A stretch of DNA of 64,000 nt, taken from the NCBI RefSeq assembly GCF_024171995.1, contig NZ_JAMTCT010000001.1, positions 310,001 through 374,000 of the forward strand. The letters run 5' to 3'. The position numbers and the translations under genes are program-made. Below are positions 51,841 through 60,676 of this stretch, piece by piece. The stretch comes from Promicromonospora umidemergens (GTDB lineage Bacteria > Actinomycetota > Actinomycetes > Actinomycetales > Cellulomonadaceae). A model generated the notes under the pieces. That model was not told the DNA's origin and did no database searches. It saw only the letters and a list, made by a program, of their open reading frames with translations. Positions within the stretch are counted from its first letter, which is position 1. Each line of letters starts with the position of its first letter.

Positions 51841-52641
51841 TCAGGCGGGTCGGAACTGGCCGGGCGTCCGGCCCGTCGTGCGGCGGAAGGCGACGCCGAA
51901 GGCGCTCGCCGAGCGGTAGCCCACGCGCTCGGCGGTGTGCTCCACGCCGACCCCCTGGGCGAGGAGCAGCACGGCCTGCTGGGCGCGGAGGACCGCCTGC
52001 CAGCGGGCGAAGCTCAGTCCGGTCTCGGAACGGAACGCGCGGGTGATCGTGCGCGGGCTCACCCCGAGGTGCTCCGCCCAGGCCGAGAGGGTGCGCGGGT
52101 CGGCAGGGTTCGCGGTGAGCGCCGCGGCGATCGGTCGGAGCAGGTCGCTGCGCGGCTGCTGCACGAACAGCTCGTGCGGTGACGGGGCGAGGACGTCGAG
52201 GACCATCTGCTCGGTCAGCGAGCGCGACGCGGGGCCGAGGGGCCGGTCGGTGAGCCGGTCGAGCAGGAGGGCGAGGAGCGGAGTGATCTCGATGGCCATC
52301 GGTCCCGCCGACAGCGGTGCGGCGGCCTGCGTGCTGAACTGGGCGGCCCGGTACCAGGTGCCGGCGGGGACGCGGCCGGAATGGGGAACCCCGGCAGGCA
52401 CCCAGAGCCCGAGCGTCGGCGTGATCGTCCAGGTGCGGGTGCCGGTCGTCGCGCTGGACGCCCCGCGCAGGTTCCACAGCAGCTCGTGGGTCGGGTGGGC
52501 GTGCGCCTCCCAGACGGTGTCGCGGGAGACGAGCTCGTCCATGCCCTTGATGATCCAGGGCACGTCGACGGCGCCGGCGGCGAACATCGGCAAGGAGCGG
52601 CTGTCGAGCAGGTGGCCGGCCTGGTCGGCCGGCTCAGGCAT
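51841..52641 (-). CDS. AraC-family transcriptional regulator
   Basis: 266 residues. The N-terminal cupin-like sensor (VWEAHAHPTHELLWNLRG, VPAGVPHSGRVPAGTWY) is followed by a C-terminal double HTH (RTLSAWAEHLGVSPRTITRAFRSETGLSFARWQ and GVEHTAERVGYRSASAFGVAFRRTTGRTPGQFR). It lies directly upstream of the iron-siderophore operon on the same strand, as iron-responsive AraC regulators often do. The ATG overlaps the VapC-like gene's 3' end. Confidence 0.9.
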   Translation of the reverse strand: MPEPADQAGHLLDSRSLPMFAAGAVDVPWIIKGMDELVSRDTVWEAHAHPTHELLWNLRGASSATTGTRTWTITPTLGLWVPAGVPHSGRVPAGTWYRAAQFSTQAAAPLSAGPMAIEITPLLALLLDRLTDRPLGPASRSLTEQMVLDVLAPSPHELFVQQPRSDLLRPIAAALTANPADPRTLSAWAEHLGVSPRTITRAFRSETGLSFARWQAVLRAQQAVLLLAQGVGVEHTAERVGYRSASAFGVAFRRTTGRTPGQFRPA

Positions 52642-53074
52642 CCGGTCGGGTCACCGGGACGAGCGTGATGATGTGGTCGAGCCCCTTGTAGTCGTCCGGG
52701 TTCGACGTGTACAGGGGGAGACCCTCGGCTGCGGCAGTGGCGGCGATCATGAGGTCGACGGCCCGTCGGCGCGGTGCTCGTCCGACGGCGACGACGCCGG
52801 CGTTGATGCGACCGTAGAGGCGAGCCGCCTCGGCGTCGAAGGGGATGGGGTCGAACTCGTTCTCGACGCGCTGGAGTACGTCGATGCGGCGTGCGCGTTC
52901 AGCGTGCTCGTCGTATCCGGCCCGGTCGGGCCGGACAAGATGTGGCCCAGCGGAGAGCTCGGCGAGCGTGATGGCGCTGACGGCCATCTCGTCGGGCAGC
53001 TCGGCGATGTTGATCCGGTCCCGCAGGATCAGGATGTTCGTGTCGACGAGGCCCTGGGTGGGTTCAGCGCTCAT
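52634..53074 (-). CDS. PIN-domain (VapC-like) ribonuclease toxin
   Basis: 146 residues from the ATG of MSAEPTQGLVDTNIL. PIN acidic residues are Asp in LVDTNILI, Glu in LAELSAG and Asp in AVDLMIAATAAAEGLPLYTSNPDDYKGL. VapC toxins cleave tRNA or rRNA. Its start overlaps the antitoxin stop by 11 bp, the normal toxin-antitoxin arrangement. Confidence 0.9.
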   Translation of the reverse strand: MSAEPTQGLVDTNILILRDRINIAELPDEMAVSAITLAELSAGPHLVRPDRAGYDEHAERARRIDVLQRVENEFDPIPFDAEAARLYGRINAGVVAVGRAPRRRAVDLMIAATAAAEGLPLYTSNPDDYKGLDHIITLVPVTRPDA

Positions 53075-53333
53075 AGGGGTCGGAAGCCTCGTCATCGAGG
53101 GTCGCGTCCTGGTCGGCGCGGAACGCCTCCAGCGACATGTGCGGACCGGCCTGGGACATCGCAGCGAACTCCGCGCGTGGGACGAAACGGCGTCGGCGCC
53201 GCAGCGGGACCAGCTCGCCGATCTGGTGTCCGTCGCGCGTCACCGTGAATGAATGTCCGGACTGGACGGCGTCCATGATCTCCTTCGACCGCGAGCGTAG
53301 GTCGCGCTGAGTGATCTCTGGTTGAAGGCTCAC
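53064..53333 (-). CDS. Phd/YefM-type antitoxin
   Basis: 89 residues, GTG start (VSLQPEITQRDLRSRSKEIMDAV). The pattern QRDLRSRSKEIMDAVQSG and FTVTRDGHQIGELVP is the Phd/YefM DNA-binding fold. The C-terminal acidic tail (RADQDATLDDEASDPYER) is the toxin-neutralising part. First gene of the pair. Probably autorepresses through the palindrome just upstream. Confidence 0.9.
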   Translation of the reverse strand: MSLQPEITQRDLRSRSKEIMDAVQSGHSFTVTRDGHQIGELVPLRRRRRFVPRAEFAAMSQAGPHMSLEAFRADQDATLDDEASDPYER

Positions 53334-53341
53334 GCCATCAA

Positions 53342-53352
53342 GTGTGCCACAC
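53342..53352. promoter_or_regulatory. Palindrome upstream of the antitoxin
   Basis: GTGTGCCACAC is a perfect odd-length palindrome followed by a further GTGCCAC, placed 9 bp before the antitoxin start and within the region shared with the divergent hydrolase promoter. Candidate autoregulatory operator. Confidence 0.4.
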
Positions 53353-53405
53353 CGTGCCACGCCGAAATCGGGCGAGTGGGGCGATCCCACACGACAATGG
53401 ATCGG

Positions 53406-54347
53406 GTGACTGATACAGACACCTGGTCGCCGACCACGTACGTGGACAACGGCGACGTCGAGCTCGCCTACGACCGCTTCGGGGAGCGGGGCGGTGTTCC
53501 GCTCCTGCTCATGATGGGCCTCGCGATCTCGCGGTTCTGGTGGCCGGACGGCTTCTGCCGGGCGCTCGCGGACCAGGGGTTCGACGTGGTCCGGTACGAC
53601 CAGCGCGACACCGGCGCCTCCACCCGGTTCAGCGAGACCGTGCGGCGCGGACCGTGGAACATGCTGCTCGGGCCCGGCGCCGGCACCTACACGGCCGCGG
53701 ACCTGGCCGACGACGCCGTCGCCGTGCTGGACGCCGTCGGCTGGGACCGCGCGGTGATGTTCGGGCACTCCCTGGGCGGCGTCGCGGCGCAGCGGGTCGC
53801 GCTGCGTCATCCGGACCGCGTCCGCGCGCTCGTCTCGTGCGACGCCCCGCCGAGCGACGCCGTCGGGCCCCGCGCGCTGCGCTACCTCAGGTTCGGCCTG
53901 GTCGCCCGCAACGCGACGAAGCGTTATCCCGAGGGCCGCGACGGCGACATCGCCGCGTCCCTGGCCATCGCGAAAGGGATGGCGTCCCCGGCCAACCCGT
54001 GCGACGAGGCAGCGGCCCGGGAGCGGATCGAGCGTGGGCTGGAGTGCGGGCCGCGGGACATGGCCGGGATCGGCCGCCAGCTGCGCGCGAGATGGCGGGG
54101 CCCGCGGCTGCGCGAGATCCAGGCACCGACGCTCGTGCTGCAGGGTGAGGACGACCCGCTCATCCGGACCTCGGCGGCACGTGCCGTGGCCCGCGAGATC
54201 CGCGGCGCGAAGCTGGTGGTCCTTGACGGTATCGGCCACGACCTGCCGCCCGTCGCCTGGCCGGCGATCGCGGAGCAGACCCGGGGCCTGGTGACGACAT
54301 CGGTGGGGGCGCATCGTGCTCGGGCAGTCAGAGATCCTCGGCGGTGA
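53406..54347 (+). CDS. Alpha/beta-hydrolase
   Basis: 313 residues from GTG 53406, seven bases after GACAAT (53393-53398), so probably leaderless; ATG 53397 is an alternative. The nucleophile elbow is GHSLGG near 119-124, oxyanion-region LLLMMGLAISRFWWPDGF, acid Asp in LVLQGEDDPLIR and His in GIGHDLP. The lid segment (about 165-225) is Arg-rich. Family members hydrolyse esters, epoxides or lactones; the substrate is unknown. Divergent from the toxin-antitoxin pair. Confidence 0.9.
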   Translation: MTDTDTWSPTTYVDNGDVELAYDRFGERGGVPLLLMMGLAISRFWWPDGFCRALADQGFDVVRYDQRDTGASTRFSETVRRGPWNMLLGPGAGTYTAADLADDAVAVLDAVGWDRAVMFGHSLGGVAAQRVALRHPDRVRALVSCDAPPSDAVGPRALRYLRFGLVARNATKRYPEGRDGDIAASLAIAKGMASPANPCDEAAARERIERGLECGPRDMAGIGRQLRARWRGPRLREIQAPTLVLQGEDDPLIRTSAARAVAREIRGAKLVVLDGIGHDLPPVAWPAIAEQTRGLVTTSVGAHRARAVRDPRR

Positions 54348-54464
54348 GCGCTCGGCCCTGGATGGTCCGCTTCGACCATGCGATCCGCCCTGTTCCAGGG
54401 CGCTGTGCCATGCCCAGGTGCGTTCTGGAAGAGGACCTTCGGCGGCCTGGCGGCCCTCCGGCTG

Positions 54465-55379
54465 TCACCGGTGCGGATCGCCCTCGTCATGTTCGAGCTG
54501 CCGCGCCAGGTCGAGCATCTCGCGCCCGAGGGCGTCGAGCCGGGCCCGGAGGCCGGCACTTGTGCCACTGCCGCCATCGGGTGCCGCACCGTGCGGGCCG
54601 GTCGGCGCGGTCTGGGCACGCAGGCCCGTGAAGGTGTCGGCCAGGTTCGCGGCGGCGTCGGGCTCACGGATCACGTTGATGTCGAAGACGACCCGGTCGG
54701 CCCGGTGCCAGGTGCGGAACACCTCGACCGGCCGGGCCGCCTCGTCGGTGCTCGTGCCCTCCAGCAGGAGCACGGGTGCCCCGACCGGCACCTGGAGCAG
54801 CTCGGCGGTCTCGGAGTCGGCCCCGACGGCCCGGACCTGACGCTTGCCCGCCACGACGCGCGTGCCGAACCGGCGCCGGATCGTGGCGTGCAGCGAGGTG
54901 TCCGTCAGCTCGTCCGCCGTCAGCTCGCCGAACTCCGCGGGCAGCCAGGTCTCGATGGCGGCGAGCGGCTCGCCGCCGGCGCTGCGCAGGCGTCGCATGC
55001 GCAGCACCTGGCCGGAGCCGAGCACGCTGGTGGCCTCGGACACCGGCTCCGTGCAGAGCTCGAGGACCCGGGTGCCCACGTGCACGCCGCCGTCCTCCAC
55101 CTGCGTCGACAGGCCCGGGACCCGCTGCACGAGGCGGTGGAGCTCGCCGCGCTCGCGGACGGTGGTGCCCCGGCCGCGACGTCGCTCCACGAGACCTTCC
55201 TGCTCCAGCGCCGCCAGTGCCTGGCGGACCACCGAACGGGAGACGCCGTAGCGTTCCTGCAGCTCCGCCTCGGTCGGCACGTGCGCGCCCGGCGCGAGCG
55301 CGCGGCCGAGGATCTGCGCGCGCAGCTCGCTGCTGAGCTTTCGGTGGAGCGGAGTGCCGTCCGGTCCCGGGAGCGCCAC
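54465..55379 (-). CDS. GntR-family (HutC/UTRA) transcriptional regulator
   Basis: 304 residues, GTG start 2 bp after the PdxA2 stop. The winged HTH is RKLSSELRAQILGRALAPGAHVPTEAELQERYGVSRSVVRQALAALEQEGLVERRRGRGT. The C-terminal UTRA ligand domain runs from about 90 to 245 (VLRMRRLRSAGGEPLAAIETWLP, RPVEVFRTWHRADRVVFD). The tail is Pro/Gly-rich. Last gene of the D-threonate-type operon and its likely regulator, with the acid or its phosphate as effector. Confidence 0.9.
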   Translation of the reverse strand: MALPGPDGTPLHRKLSSELRAQILGRALAPGAHVPTEAELQERYGVSRSVVRQALAALEQEGLVERRRGRGTTVRERGELHRLVQRVPGLSTQVEDGGVHVGTRVLELCTEPVSEATSVLGSGQVLRMRRLRSAGGEPLAAIETWLPAEFGELTADELTDTSLHATIRRRFGTRVVAGKRQVRAVGADSETAELLQVPVGAPVLLLEGTSTDEAARPVEVFRTWHRADRVVFDINVIREPDAAANLADTFTGLRAQTAPTGPHGAAPDGGSGTSAGLRARLDALGREMLDLARQLEHDEGDPHR

Positions 55380-55381
55380 GG

Positions 55382-56425
55382 TCAGCTCGCGGTCTTCTGC
55401 GACGTCTTCTGCGCCGTCTGCCACACGTGGTCCCAGCCGGGGGCGAGCTCGGCGGCCCGCTCGATCGCGAGGACGAGGCTGGCCTCGCGGGCGATGCCCT
55501 GACCGGCGATGTCGAAGGCGGTCCCGTGGTCGACGGAGACGCGCACCACGGGCAGGCCGACGGTGATGTTCACGCCGTCGTCGCCGTAGACCGCCTTGAA
55601 CGGGGCGTGGCCCTGGTCGTGGTAGCAGGCGATGACCATGTTCCACTTCCCCTTCACCGCGGCCGGGATGAGGGCGTCGGCGGGCAGCGGGCCGTGGGCG
55701 TTGATGCCGCGGTCGCGCGCCGCCTCGACGGCGGGCGCCAGGATGTCGGCGTCCTCGTCGCCGAACAGGCGGTTCTCGCCGGCGTGCGGGTTGAGGCCCG
55801 CGAGGCCGATCGGCTCGTCGGGCCGGCCGAGCGCCGCGGTGAACGCGCCCGCCAGGTCCAGGACGTTGCGGGTGCGCTCCGGGGTGATGTTCTCGATCGC
55901 CTGGCGGAGCGAGACGTGCGTGGTGAGGTGGAAGAAGTACAGGTCGCCGGCGGAGAGCACCAGGCTGAAGTTCTCGACCCCGAACTCGTGCGCGAGCAGC
56001 TCGGTGTGCCCAGGCCACTTGTGCCCGCCCGCGTGCATCGCGGCCTTGTTCAGCGGCGGGGTGACGATGGCGTCGACCTGGCCCTCGCGAGCCAGGCGGC
56101 AGGCCTCGACGACGAACCGGTAGGCGCCGTCGCCGGCCGCGGCGCTGAGCTCCCCGATCGGCACGTCCGCGAGGGAGGGGCCCGTCTGGAGCAGCTCGAT
56201 GACACCGGGGGTGTTGGTGGCGTCGGCAGGGGACCCGATCACGCGGACCGCGGCGGGGTCGCCGCCGATCGCGGAGACGGCGCGCCGCATGGCGCCCTCG
56301 TCGCCAACGACCACCGGGACGCACCGGGTGCGCACGTCGTCGTGGCCGAGCAGGGCCTTGGCCGTGATCTCGGGGCCGATGCCGGCTACGTCGCCGAGGG
56401 TGATGGCGAGGGTGGGGATGCTCAA
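55382..56425 (-). CDS. pdxA2: PdxA2-type 4-phospho-D-threonate dehydrogenase
   Basis: 347 residues, TTG start after AGGAGG, overlapping the kinase stop. PdxA-family metal-binding histidines are in GHTELLAHEFG, LNPHAGENRLFG and CYHDQGHAPFKAVYG, and VDHGTAFDIAGQG is the C-terminal signature. In PdxA2 operons the enzyme oxidises and decarboxylates D-threonate 4-phosphate to dihydroxyacetone phosphate rather than making vitamin B6. The adjacent DUF1537 kinase gene supports PdxA2 over PdxA. Confidence 0.88.
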   Translation of the reverse strand: MSIPTLAITLGDVAGIGPEITAKALLGHDDVRTRCVPVVVGDEGAMRRAVSAIGGDPAAVRVIGSPADATNTPGVIELLQTGPSLADVPIGELSAAAGDGAYRFVVEACRLAREGQVDAIVTPPLNKAAMHAGGHKWPGHTELLAHEFGVENFSLVLSAGDLYFFHLTTHVSLRQAIENITPERTRNVLDLAGAFTAALGRPDEPIGLAGLNPHAGENRLFGDEDADILAPAVEAARDRGINAHGPLPADALIPAAVKGKWNMVIACYHDQGHAPFKAVYGDDGVNITVGLPVVRVSVDHGTAFDIAGQGIAREASLVLAIERAAELAPGWDHVWQTAQKTSQKTAS

Positions 56426-57681
56426 GGGTTTACCTCCTGGTGGGAACAGTACGACCTCAGGTTCGCGAGGACGTCGACAACGGTCCGGGCCGTGCCGAAC
56501 CCGCCGGCCTTCGTCACGACGACGGTGCCGTCGGCCGAACCGCCTTCGAGACGGCCGAGGGGTACGCCCTCGGCCACCGACCCGGCGATCCGCACGCTGC
56601 GGGCGCCGAGGCGAGCGAGGACGGCGCGGCTGCCGTCCCCGCCGATGAGGACTATCGCGTCCGGACGGGCCCGCGCGGTGACCGCTGCGACCAGCTCCGC
56701 CAGCGAGCTCGCAGCCTGTGCGGCGCGCTCCCGACCCGTGTCGGTGGGCTCAGGGGTGCGCACGAGGACGGTGGCGGGCGGCGTCCGCGGACCGAGGCCG
56801 GTCAGCCACGACGCGACCGCGTCGTCGGCGCCTACCGCGGAGTCCGGGACCAGGACGTGGATGCCGGCCTCGGCGCGCACGAGCTCGTCCGCCTGAGCGA
56901 GCGAGACCTCGTTCAGCGAGCTGAGGACCACGAGCACCCGCTCGACCGCGATCCGTGGGAGCTCGGGGCTGTCGGCACCGTCGCCCCAGCGTGGTGCGAG
57001 GGCTGCCGCGAGACCGGCCGAGCCGACCGGGACGGCGTGGGCGCCGAGCAGGGCGACCGCGCCGGCGAGGTGGTCCAGGTCGGCGTCGGCGACGGCGTCG
57101 ACCACCACCGTGTCAGCGGTCTCGCCGGCCTGGGCGAGGCGGACCGCGAGGGCGCGCGCGTCGCCGTCGGCGGACACCCGGACGGCGCCGGGCAGGAGCG
57201 CGGTCAGGTCGCTCTCGTGGACGGGAGTGACGGGGTCGTGGGCCGCGGCCGTGGTGGCGACGGGTGCGCCGTCCACCAGGAGGACGCCGTCGCTGACGGT
57301 CCGCCCCAGCGCCGGATAGCTCGGGCAGACGACGGCGAACGCGCCGGGCACCTGCTCGCGCCAGGCGGCCAGCGCTCCCGCGACCTGACCGGCGACGCTG
57401 CCCCGCATCGTCGAGTCGATCTTGACGTAGAGCCGCTGCGACCCTGCCGAGACCAGCGCGCTGACGGCGTCGGCGGTGGCTGCCGCTGCGGCGTCGGTGT
57501 CGAGGGGCCGTGCGTCGGTGACGACGGCGACCGCCGTCCGCTCACCGACGGGTAGCGCCGGGCCGAGCGCCAGGTGGCTCCGCCAGCCGGCGCGGGCGAA
57601 CTGCACCACGCAGTCGCCGGCCCCGGTGAGGTCGTCCGCGACGACCGCGACGGTGTTCTCGCTCATGCCGTGCTCGCTCAT
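56422..57681 (-). CDS. dtnK: Four-carbon acid sugar kinase (DUF1537; D-threonate kinase type)
   Basis: 419 residues. The start is the ATG overlapping the permease stop (57678-57681). N-terminal VAVVADDLTGAGDCVVQFARAG binds the sugar acid, and the C-terminal VLIGGDGSRAVLARLGARS and VVVTKAGGFGTARTVVDVL form the nucleotide domain. It would phosphorylate D-threonate (or D-erythronate) at O4. A 15-bp tandem duplication at the start (MSEHG MSEN) gives two possible ATGs. Coupled to PdxA2. Confidence 0.88.
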   Translation of the reverse strand: MSEHGMSENTVAVVADDLTGAGDCVVQFARAGWRSHLALGPALPVGERTAVAVVTDARPLDTDAAAAATADAVSALVSAGSQRLYVKIDSTMRGSVAGQVAGALAAWREQVPGAFAVVCPSYPALGRTVSDGVLLVDGAPVATTAAAHDPVTPVHESDLTALLPGAVRVSADGDARALAVRLAQAGETADTVVVDAVADADLDHLAGAVALLGAHAVPVGSAGLAAALAPRWGDGADSPELPRIAVERVLVVLSSLNEVSLAQADELVRAEAGIHVLVPDSAVGADDAVASWLTGLGPRTPPATVLVRTPEPTDTGRERAAQAASSLAELVAAVTARARPDAIVLIGGDGSRAVLARLGARSVRIAGSVAEGVPLGRLEGGSADGTVVVTKAGGFGTARTVVDVLANLRSYCSHQEVNP

Positions 57682-58709
57682 GCCGTGCCGCGTCCCTCGT
57701 CGGCGGTGGCCGGCGCCTGCTCGGCGTCGTCCTCCGACGTGAGGCCGCCCTGCCGCTTGAGGACGATGGTCGCGAGGAGCGGCGCGAGGATGGCGCTGAC
57801 CAGGACGGCCGAGGCGACCTGGGCCGTGGCCACCGCGACGTACGGCTCGAAGGCCGGGTCGATCGCCCCGATGATCGCGGGCGTGGCGACGGCGTTGCCC
57901 GCCGTCGTCGCAGAGGCGATGGCGATGCCGGACCTGATGCCGCGGCGCAGGATGAACCGGTAGCCCGAGTAGGTGAGCGCGGCGGTCAGGGCGACGGCGA
58001 CGACGCCTACCAGGATGCCGCTCGCGCCGCCGGAGACGACGTCGCGCAGGTTGATCCCCGTACCGAGGGCGAACGCGAAGAACGGGATCACGATGTTCGG
58101 GACCGGGCGCATGACCTCGGTCCAGCGCGGGTCCAGGTTGCCGACGACGAAGCCGAGCGCCAGCGGGATGATCGCCGCGAGGAACGCCGTCAGGGGGATG
58201 TCCGCGAGCCCGGAGGCGCCGAGGAAGAGCATCGAGATGAACGGGCCGTCGTTCAGGGCCGAGGCCATGTAGGCGCCCCGGTCCCGCTCGTCGCCGTACT
58301 TGCCGGTGAAGGCCAGCCACAGGCCGCCGTTGCTGTTGTCCACGGTGGCCATGAGGGCGAGGATCGAGACCCCGAGGAAGCCCTCGATCCCGAAGATGCT
58401 GCCGGCCAGGGCGACGAGCGCCGCGGGGATCAGGGACTTCGTCAGGAGCAGCGTCCCGGTGGTGGCGAGGACGGGCCCGGACGTCCGGGCCGTGATCTGC
58501 ATGCCCGTGGCGAAGATGAGGACGGCGATCAGGGGCAGGGCCGAGTCCTTGAACAGGGCGGTGGTGAACGAGCCCAGCTCGAGGAAGCCCGGGAAGAAGG
58601 TCCCGACGACCGAGCCGAGGACCAGCGGGATGAGCATGAGCCCGCCCGGGACACGGTTCATCCAGTCGTAGAGGGGGACTGTTGACTTGGGTGAGCGGCC
58701 GGCATCCAT
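57678..58709 (-). CDS. KdgT-family sugar-acid permease
   Basis: 343 residues, about ten membrane helices. Family strings include NRVPGGLMLIPLVLGSVVGTFFP, MATVDNSNGGLWLAFTGKYGD and ASATTAGNAVATPAIIGAIDP, typical of 2-keto-3-deoxygluconate:H+ symporters. In this operon it most likely imports the four-carbon aldonate processed by the kinase and PdxA2. First gene, preceded by a promoter with a GTACGTAC palindrome over its -35. Confidence 0.88.
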   Translation of the reverse strand: MDAGRSPKSTVPLYDWMNRVPGGLMLIPLVLGSVVGTFFPGFLELGSFTTALFKDSALPLIAVLIFATGMQITARTSGPVLATTGTLLLTKSLIPAALVALAGSIFGIEGFLGVSILALMATVDNSNGGLWLAFTGKYGDERDRGAYMASALNDGPFISMLFLGASGLADIPLTAFLAAIIPLALGFVVGNLDPRWTEVMRPVPNIVIPFFAFALGTGINLRDVVSGGASGILVGVVAVALTAALTYSGYRFILRRGIRSGIAIASATTAGNAVATPAIIGAIDPAFEPYVAVATAQVASAVLVSAILAPLLATIVLKRQGGLTSEDDAEQAPATADEGRGTA

Positions 58710-58750
58710 GGCGAACCTCTTCTTCGTGCGCGGCCGACGGCGGCGTCGCG

Positions 58751-58776
58751 ATTGTTAGGACAAGAAAGTACGTACG
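58751..58776 (-). promoter_or_regulatory. Promoter and candidate GntR operator of the sugar-acid operon
   Basis: On the minus strand TAACAAT (58751-58757) makes a good -10; GTACGTAC (58768-58775) is an 8-bp palindrome overlapping the expected -35 area. Repression by the operon's own GntR would work from here. Confidence 0.5.
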
Positions 58777-58868
58777 AAGTTACGCCACCCTGCGGGCATG
58801 GGCAAGTCCCCCTCCCTCCGTCGGTCGATCCCGCGCGCGCCGGGCGCACGGCGCCTAGCGTTGCCGCA

Positions 58869-60083
58869 GTGAGCGACGTGTGGACATGGCCGGCCCGGAT
58901 AGGTGTGCTGCTCGGCACCGGCCTCTTCCTGACCCTTCTCGTACCGGTCCTCGTGATCCAGGTCCGTCGCTACGGGACGACGAGCCCGGCCCGGCTGCTC
59001 GGCGCGGCGGCGCTCGCGGTCTACGGCACCGCGCTCGCCGCCTACACGCTGCTCCCGCTGCCGTCCGGCGACGTCGCCGCCTGGTGCGCCGACTACGGGT
59101 ACTCGACCGTGCAGCTGCGGCCGGGACAGACCTTCGTGGACATCCGCGAGCGCACGGCCGGGCTGTCGCTCGGCGCCGCGGTCCGGGACATCTCGGTGCT
59201 CCAGGGCGTCTTCAACGTCGTGCTGTTCGTGCCGTGGGGCATCCTGGTGCGCCGCTACCTGGGCTGGGGCCTGCTCGCGTCCGCCGCCTCGGCGCTGGCC
59301 GCGTCGCTCCTGATCGAGGTCACCCAGGGGACGGGGGTCTTCGGCCTGATCCCCTGCTCCTACCGGCTGGCCGACGTCGACGACCTCATCACCAACACGG
59401 CGGGCGGCGTGCTCGGTGCGGTCATCGCACCCTGGGTGTTGCGCTGGATGCCCAGGGCGAAGACCTTGGCGGCCACCCGAGGTGTGCCGCGGCCGGTGAC
59501 GGTCTGGCGGCGCTGGCTGGGCATGGCGGTGGACGCTGTCGCGTACACGCTGCTCAGCGGCCTGCTCACCATGGCGTGGGGCCTGGTGAGCTACCTCGGG
59601 ACCGGCCAGGTCCCGCCGGACACGGTGCCGCTGTGGCTGTTCGCCGGCGTCCTGCCGTGGCTCGTCGTGTTCGTCCTCCCGCTGGCCACGGGGGCGGGGG
59701 AGTCGCTGGGGCAGCGGACGGTGTGGCTCGCGGTGGTGCCGTCGGGTTCGCGGGTGGCCGGTGGTGTCGGCGTCGGGCTCTCGTGGGCGGCGCGCGTGCG
59801 ACGAGGTCTGGTCGGGGGAGCCCTGTGGGGGCTGCTCCAGGTGCTGTCGGACGCCGCGACGATGTTCGACGTCGGCGCACTCGCCTCTGCTGCAGGCCTT
59901 GCCTCCGCGCTCGCGGCCGTGCTCGTCGTGGCCGCGCCGTTCACCGCGGGGAAGCGAGGGCTCTCGGGGAAGGCGGCGCCGTATCGGCTCGTCGATGCGC
60001 GGGCGGAGGCTGGAGCGGCTGGAGCGGCTGAGCCGCCGGCTGGCTCGGCGCCGGCTGGCTCGCCGCCGGCCGGGCGCTCCTGA
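58869..60083 (+). CDS. VanZ-like membrane protein with C-terminal RDD-like region
   Basis: 404 residues. GTG 58869 follows TAGCGT (58856-58861) by seven bases, leaderless-type. The VanZ-like part (about 10-200) has FVDIRERTAGLSLGAAVRDISVLQGVFNVVLFVPWGILVRR and SLLIEVTQGTGVFGLIPCSYRLADVDDLITNTAGGVLGA. A second set of four or five helices follows, opening RWLGMAVDAVAYTLLSG as in RDD domains. The tail is a Pro/Ala/Gly repeat encoded by short tandem DNA repeats. VanZ relatives give teicoplanin resistance, but most are of unknown role. Confidence 0.85.
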   Translation: MSDVWTWPARIGVLLGTGLFLTLLVPVLVIQVRRYGTTSPARLLGAAALAVYGTALAAYTLLPLPSGDVAAWCADYGYSTVQLRPGQTFVDIRERTAGLSLGAAVRDISVLQGVFNVVLFVPWGILVRRYLGWGLLASAASALAASLLIEVTQGTGVFGLIPCSYRLADVDDLITNTAGGVLGAVIAPWVLRWMPRAKTLAATRGVPRPVTVWRRWLGMAVDAVAYTLLSGLLTMAWGLVSYLGTGQVPPDTVPLWLFAGVLPWLVVFVLPLATGAGESLGQRTVWLAVVPSGSRVAGGVGVGLSWAARVRRGLVGGALWGLLQVLSDAATMFDVGALASAAGLASALAAVLVVAAPFTAGKRGLSGKAAPYRLVDARAEAGAAGAAEPPAGSAPAGSPPAGRS

Positions 60084-60106
60084 GGTTGGCCAGGGCCGAC
60101 CCGGCT

Positions 60107-60598
60107 CTATGCCGCCGGATTCGCGAGGGCGGCCTCCAGGCGGTCGATGAGCGCGGCCTGCGCGCTCACGGCGAGGCGTCGTGCTTCGTCGGGGCTGAGC
60201 CAGGCGACGCGGTCGATCTCGGGGATCTCGACGCGCTGCCCTGACCGCGGGGGCCACTCGATCTCCAGCGTGTTGCTCGCTATCTGGCTGAGGTCGGGTC
60301 CGGTCCGGGGCCACTTCCGCGCCCAGGCCAGGACCCGCTTGCCCGCGCGCTGGCGGACCTCGCCGAGCTCGAGGTCCGGGGCCGACGACGGCGGCAGCTG
60401 GATCCCGAGCTCCTCGCTCGCCTCGCGCAGCGCCGCGGCGTGCGGGTCCTCGCCGGGGGCGAGCTCGCCCTTGAGCACGGTCCATGCACCTGCGTCCTTG
60501 CGCGCCCAGAAGGGCCCGCCCATGTGGCCGAGCAGCACCTCGAGCCCGCCGTCGGGCAGCTGTCGGTAGGGCAGGAGGCCTGCGCTCGTCGTCGGCAT
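60107..60598 (-). CDS. NUDIX hydrolase
   Basis: 163 residues. The Nudix box fits GX5EX7REUXEEXGU exactly in GELAPGEDPHAAALREASEELGI. N-terminal TSAGLLPYRQLPDGGLEVLLGHMGGPFWARKDAGAW resembles RNA-pyrophosphohydrolase/diadenosine-polyphosphatase-like actinobacterial NUDIX proteins. Convergent with the VanZ-like gene. Substrate unassigned. Confidence 0.9.
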   Translation of the reverse strand: MPTTSAGLLPYRQLPDGGLEVLLGHMGGPFWARKDAGAWTVLKGELAPGEDPHAAALREASEELGIQLPPSSAPDLELGEVRQRAGKRVLAWARKWPRTGPDLSQIASNTLEIEWPPRSGQRVEIPEIDRVAWLSPDEARRLAVSAQAALIDRLEAALANPAA

Positions 60599-60676
60599 GG
60601 GTCAAGTCTCGCGCTACCTGTCGCCGGGTGTGGTGGACGGGGCCGTGCAGGGTCGGGCCGTGGTGGGATGTTGGCC

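Noticed and set aside
54348-54464. Small gene in the gap between the hydrolase and GntR
   Set aside because: No ribosome site or family pattern; the gap only holds a weak nested hairpin (GCCCTGGA/TCCAGGGC around ATGGTC/GACCAT), possibly a terminator for the convergent genes.
55382-56425. Vitamin B6 biosynthesis assignment (pdxA) for the PdxA-family gene
   Set aside because: It sits in a kinase/permease/GntR catabolic operon, the recognised setting of PdxA2, and actinobacteria generally make pyridoxal phosphate by the PdxS/PdxT route.
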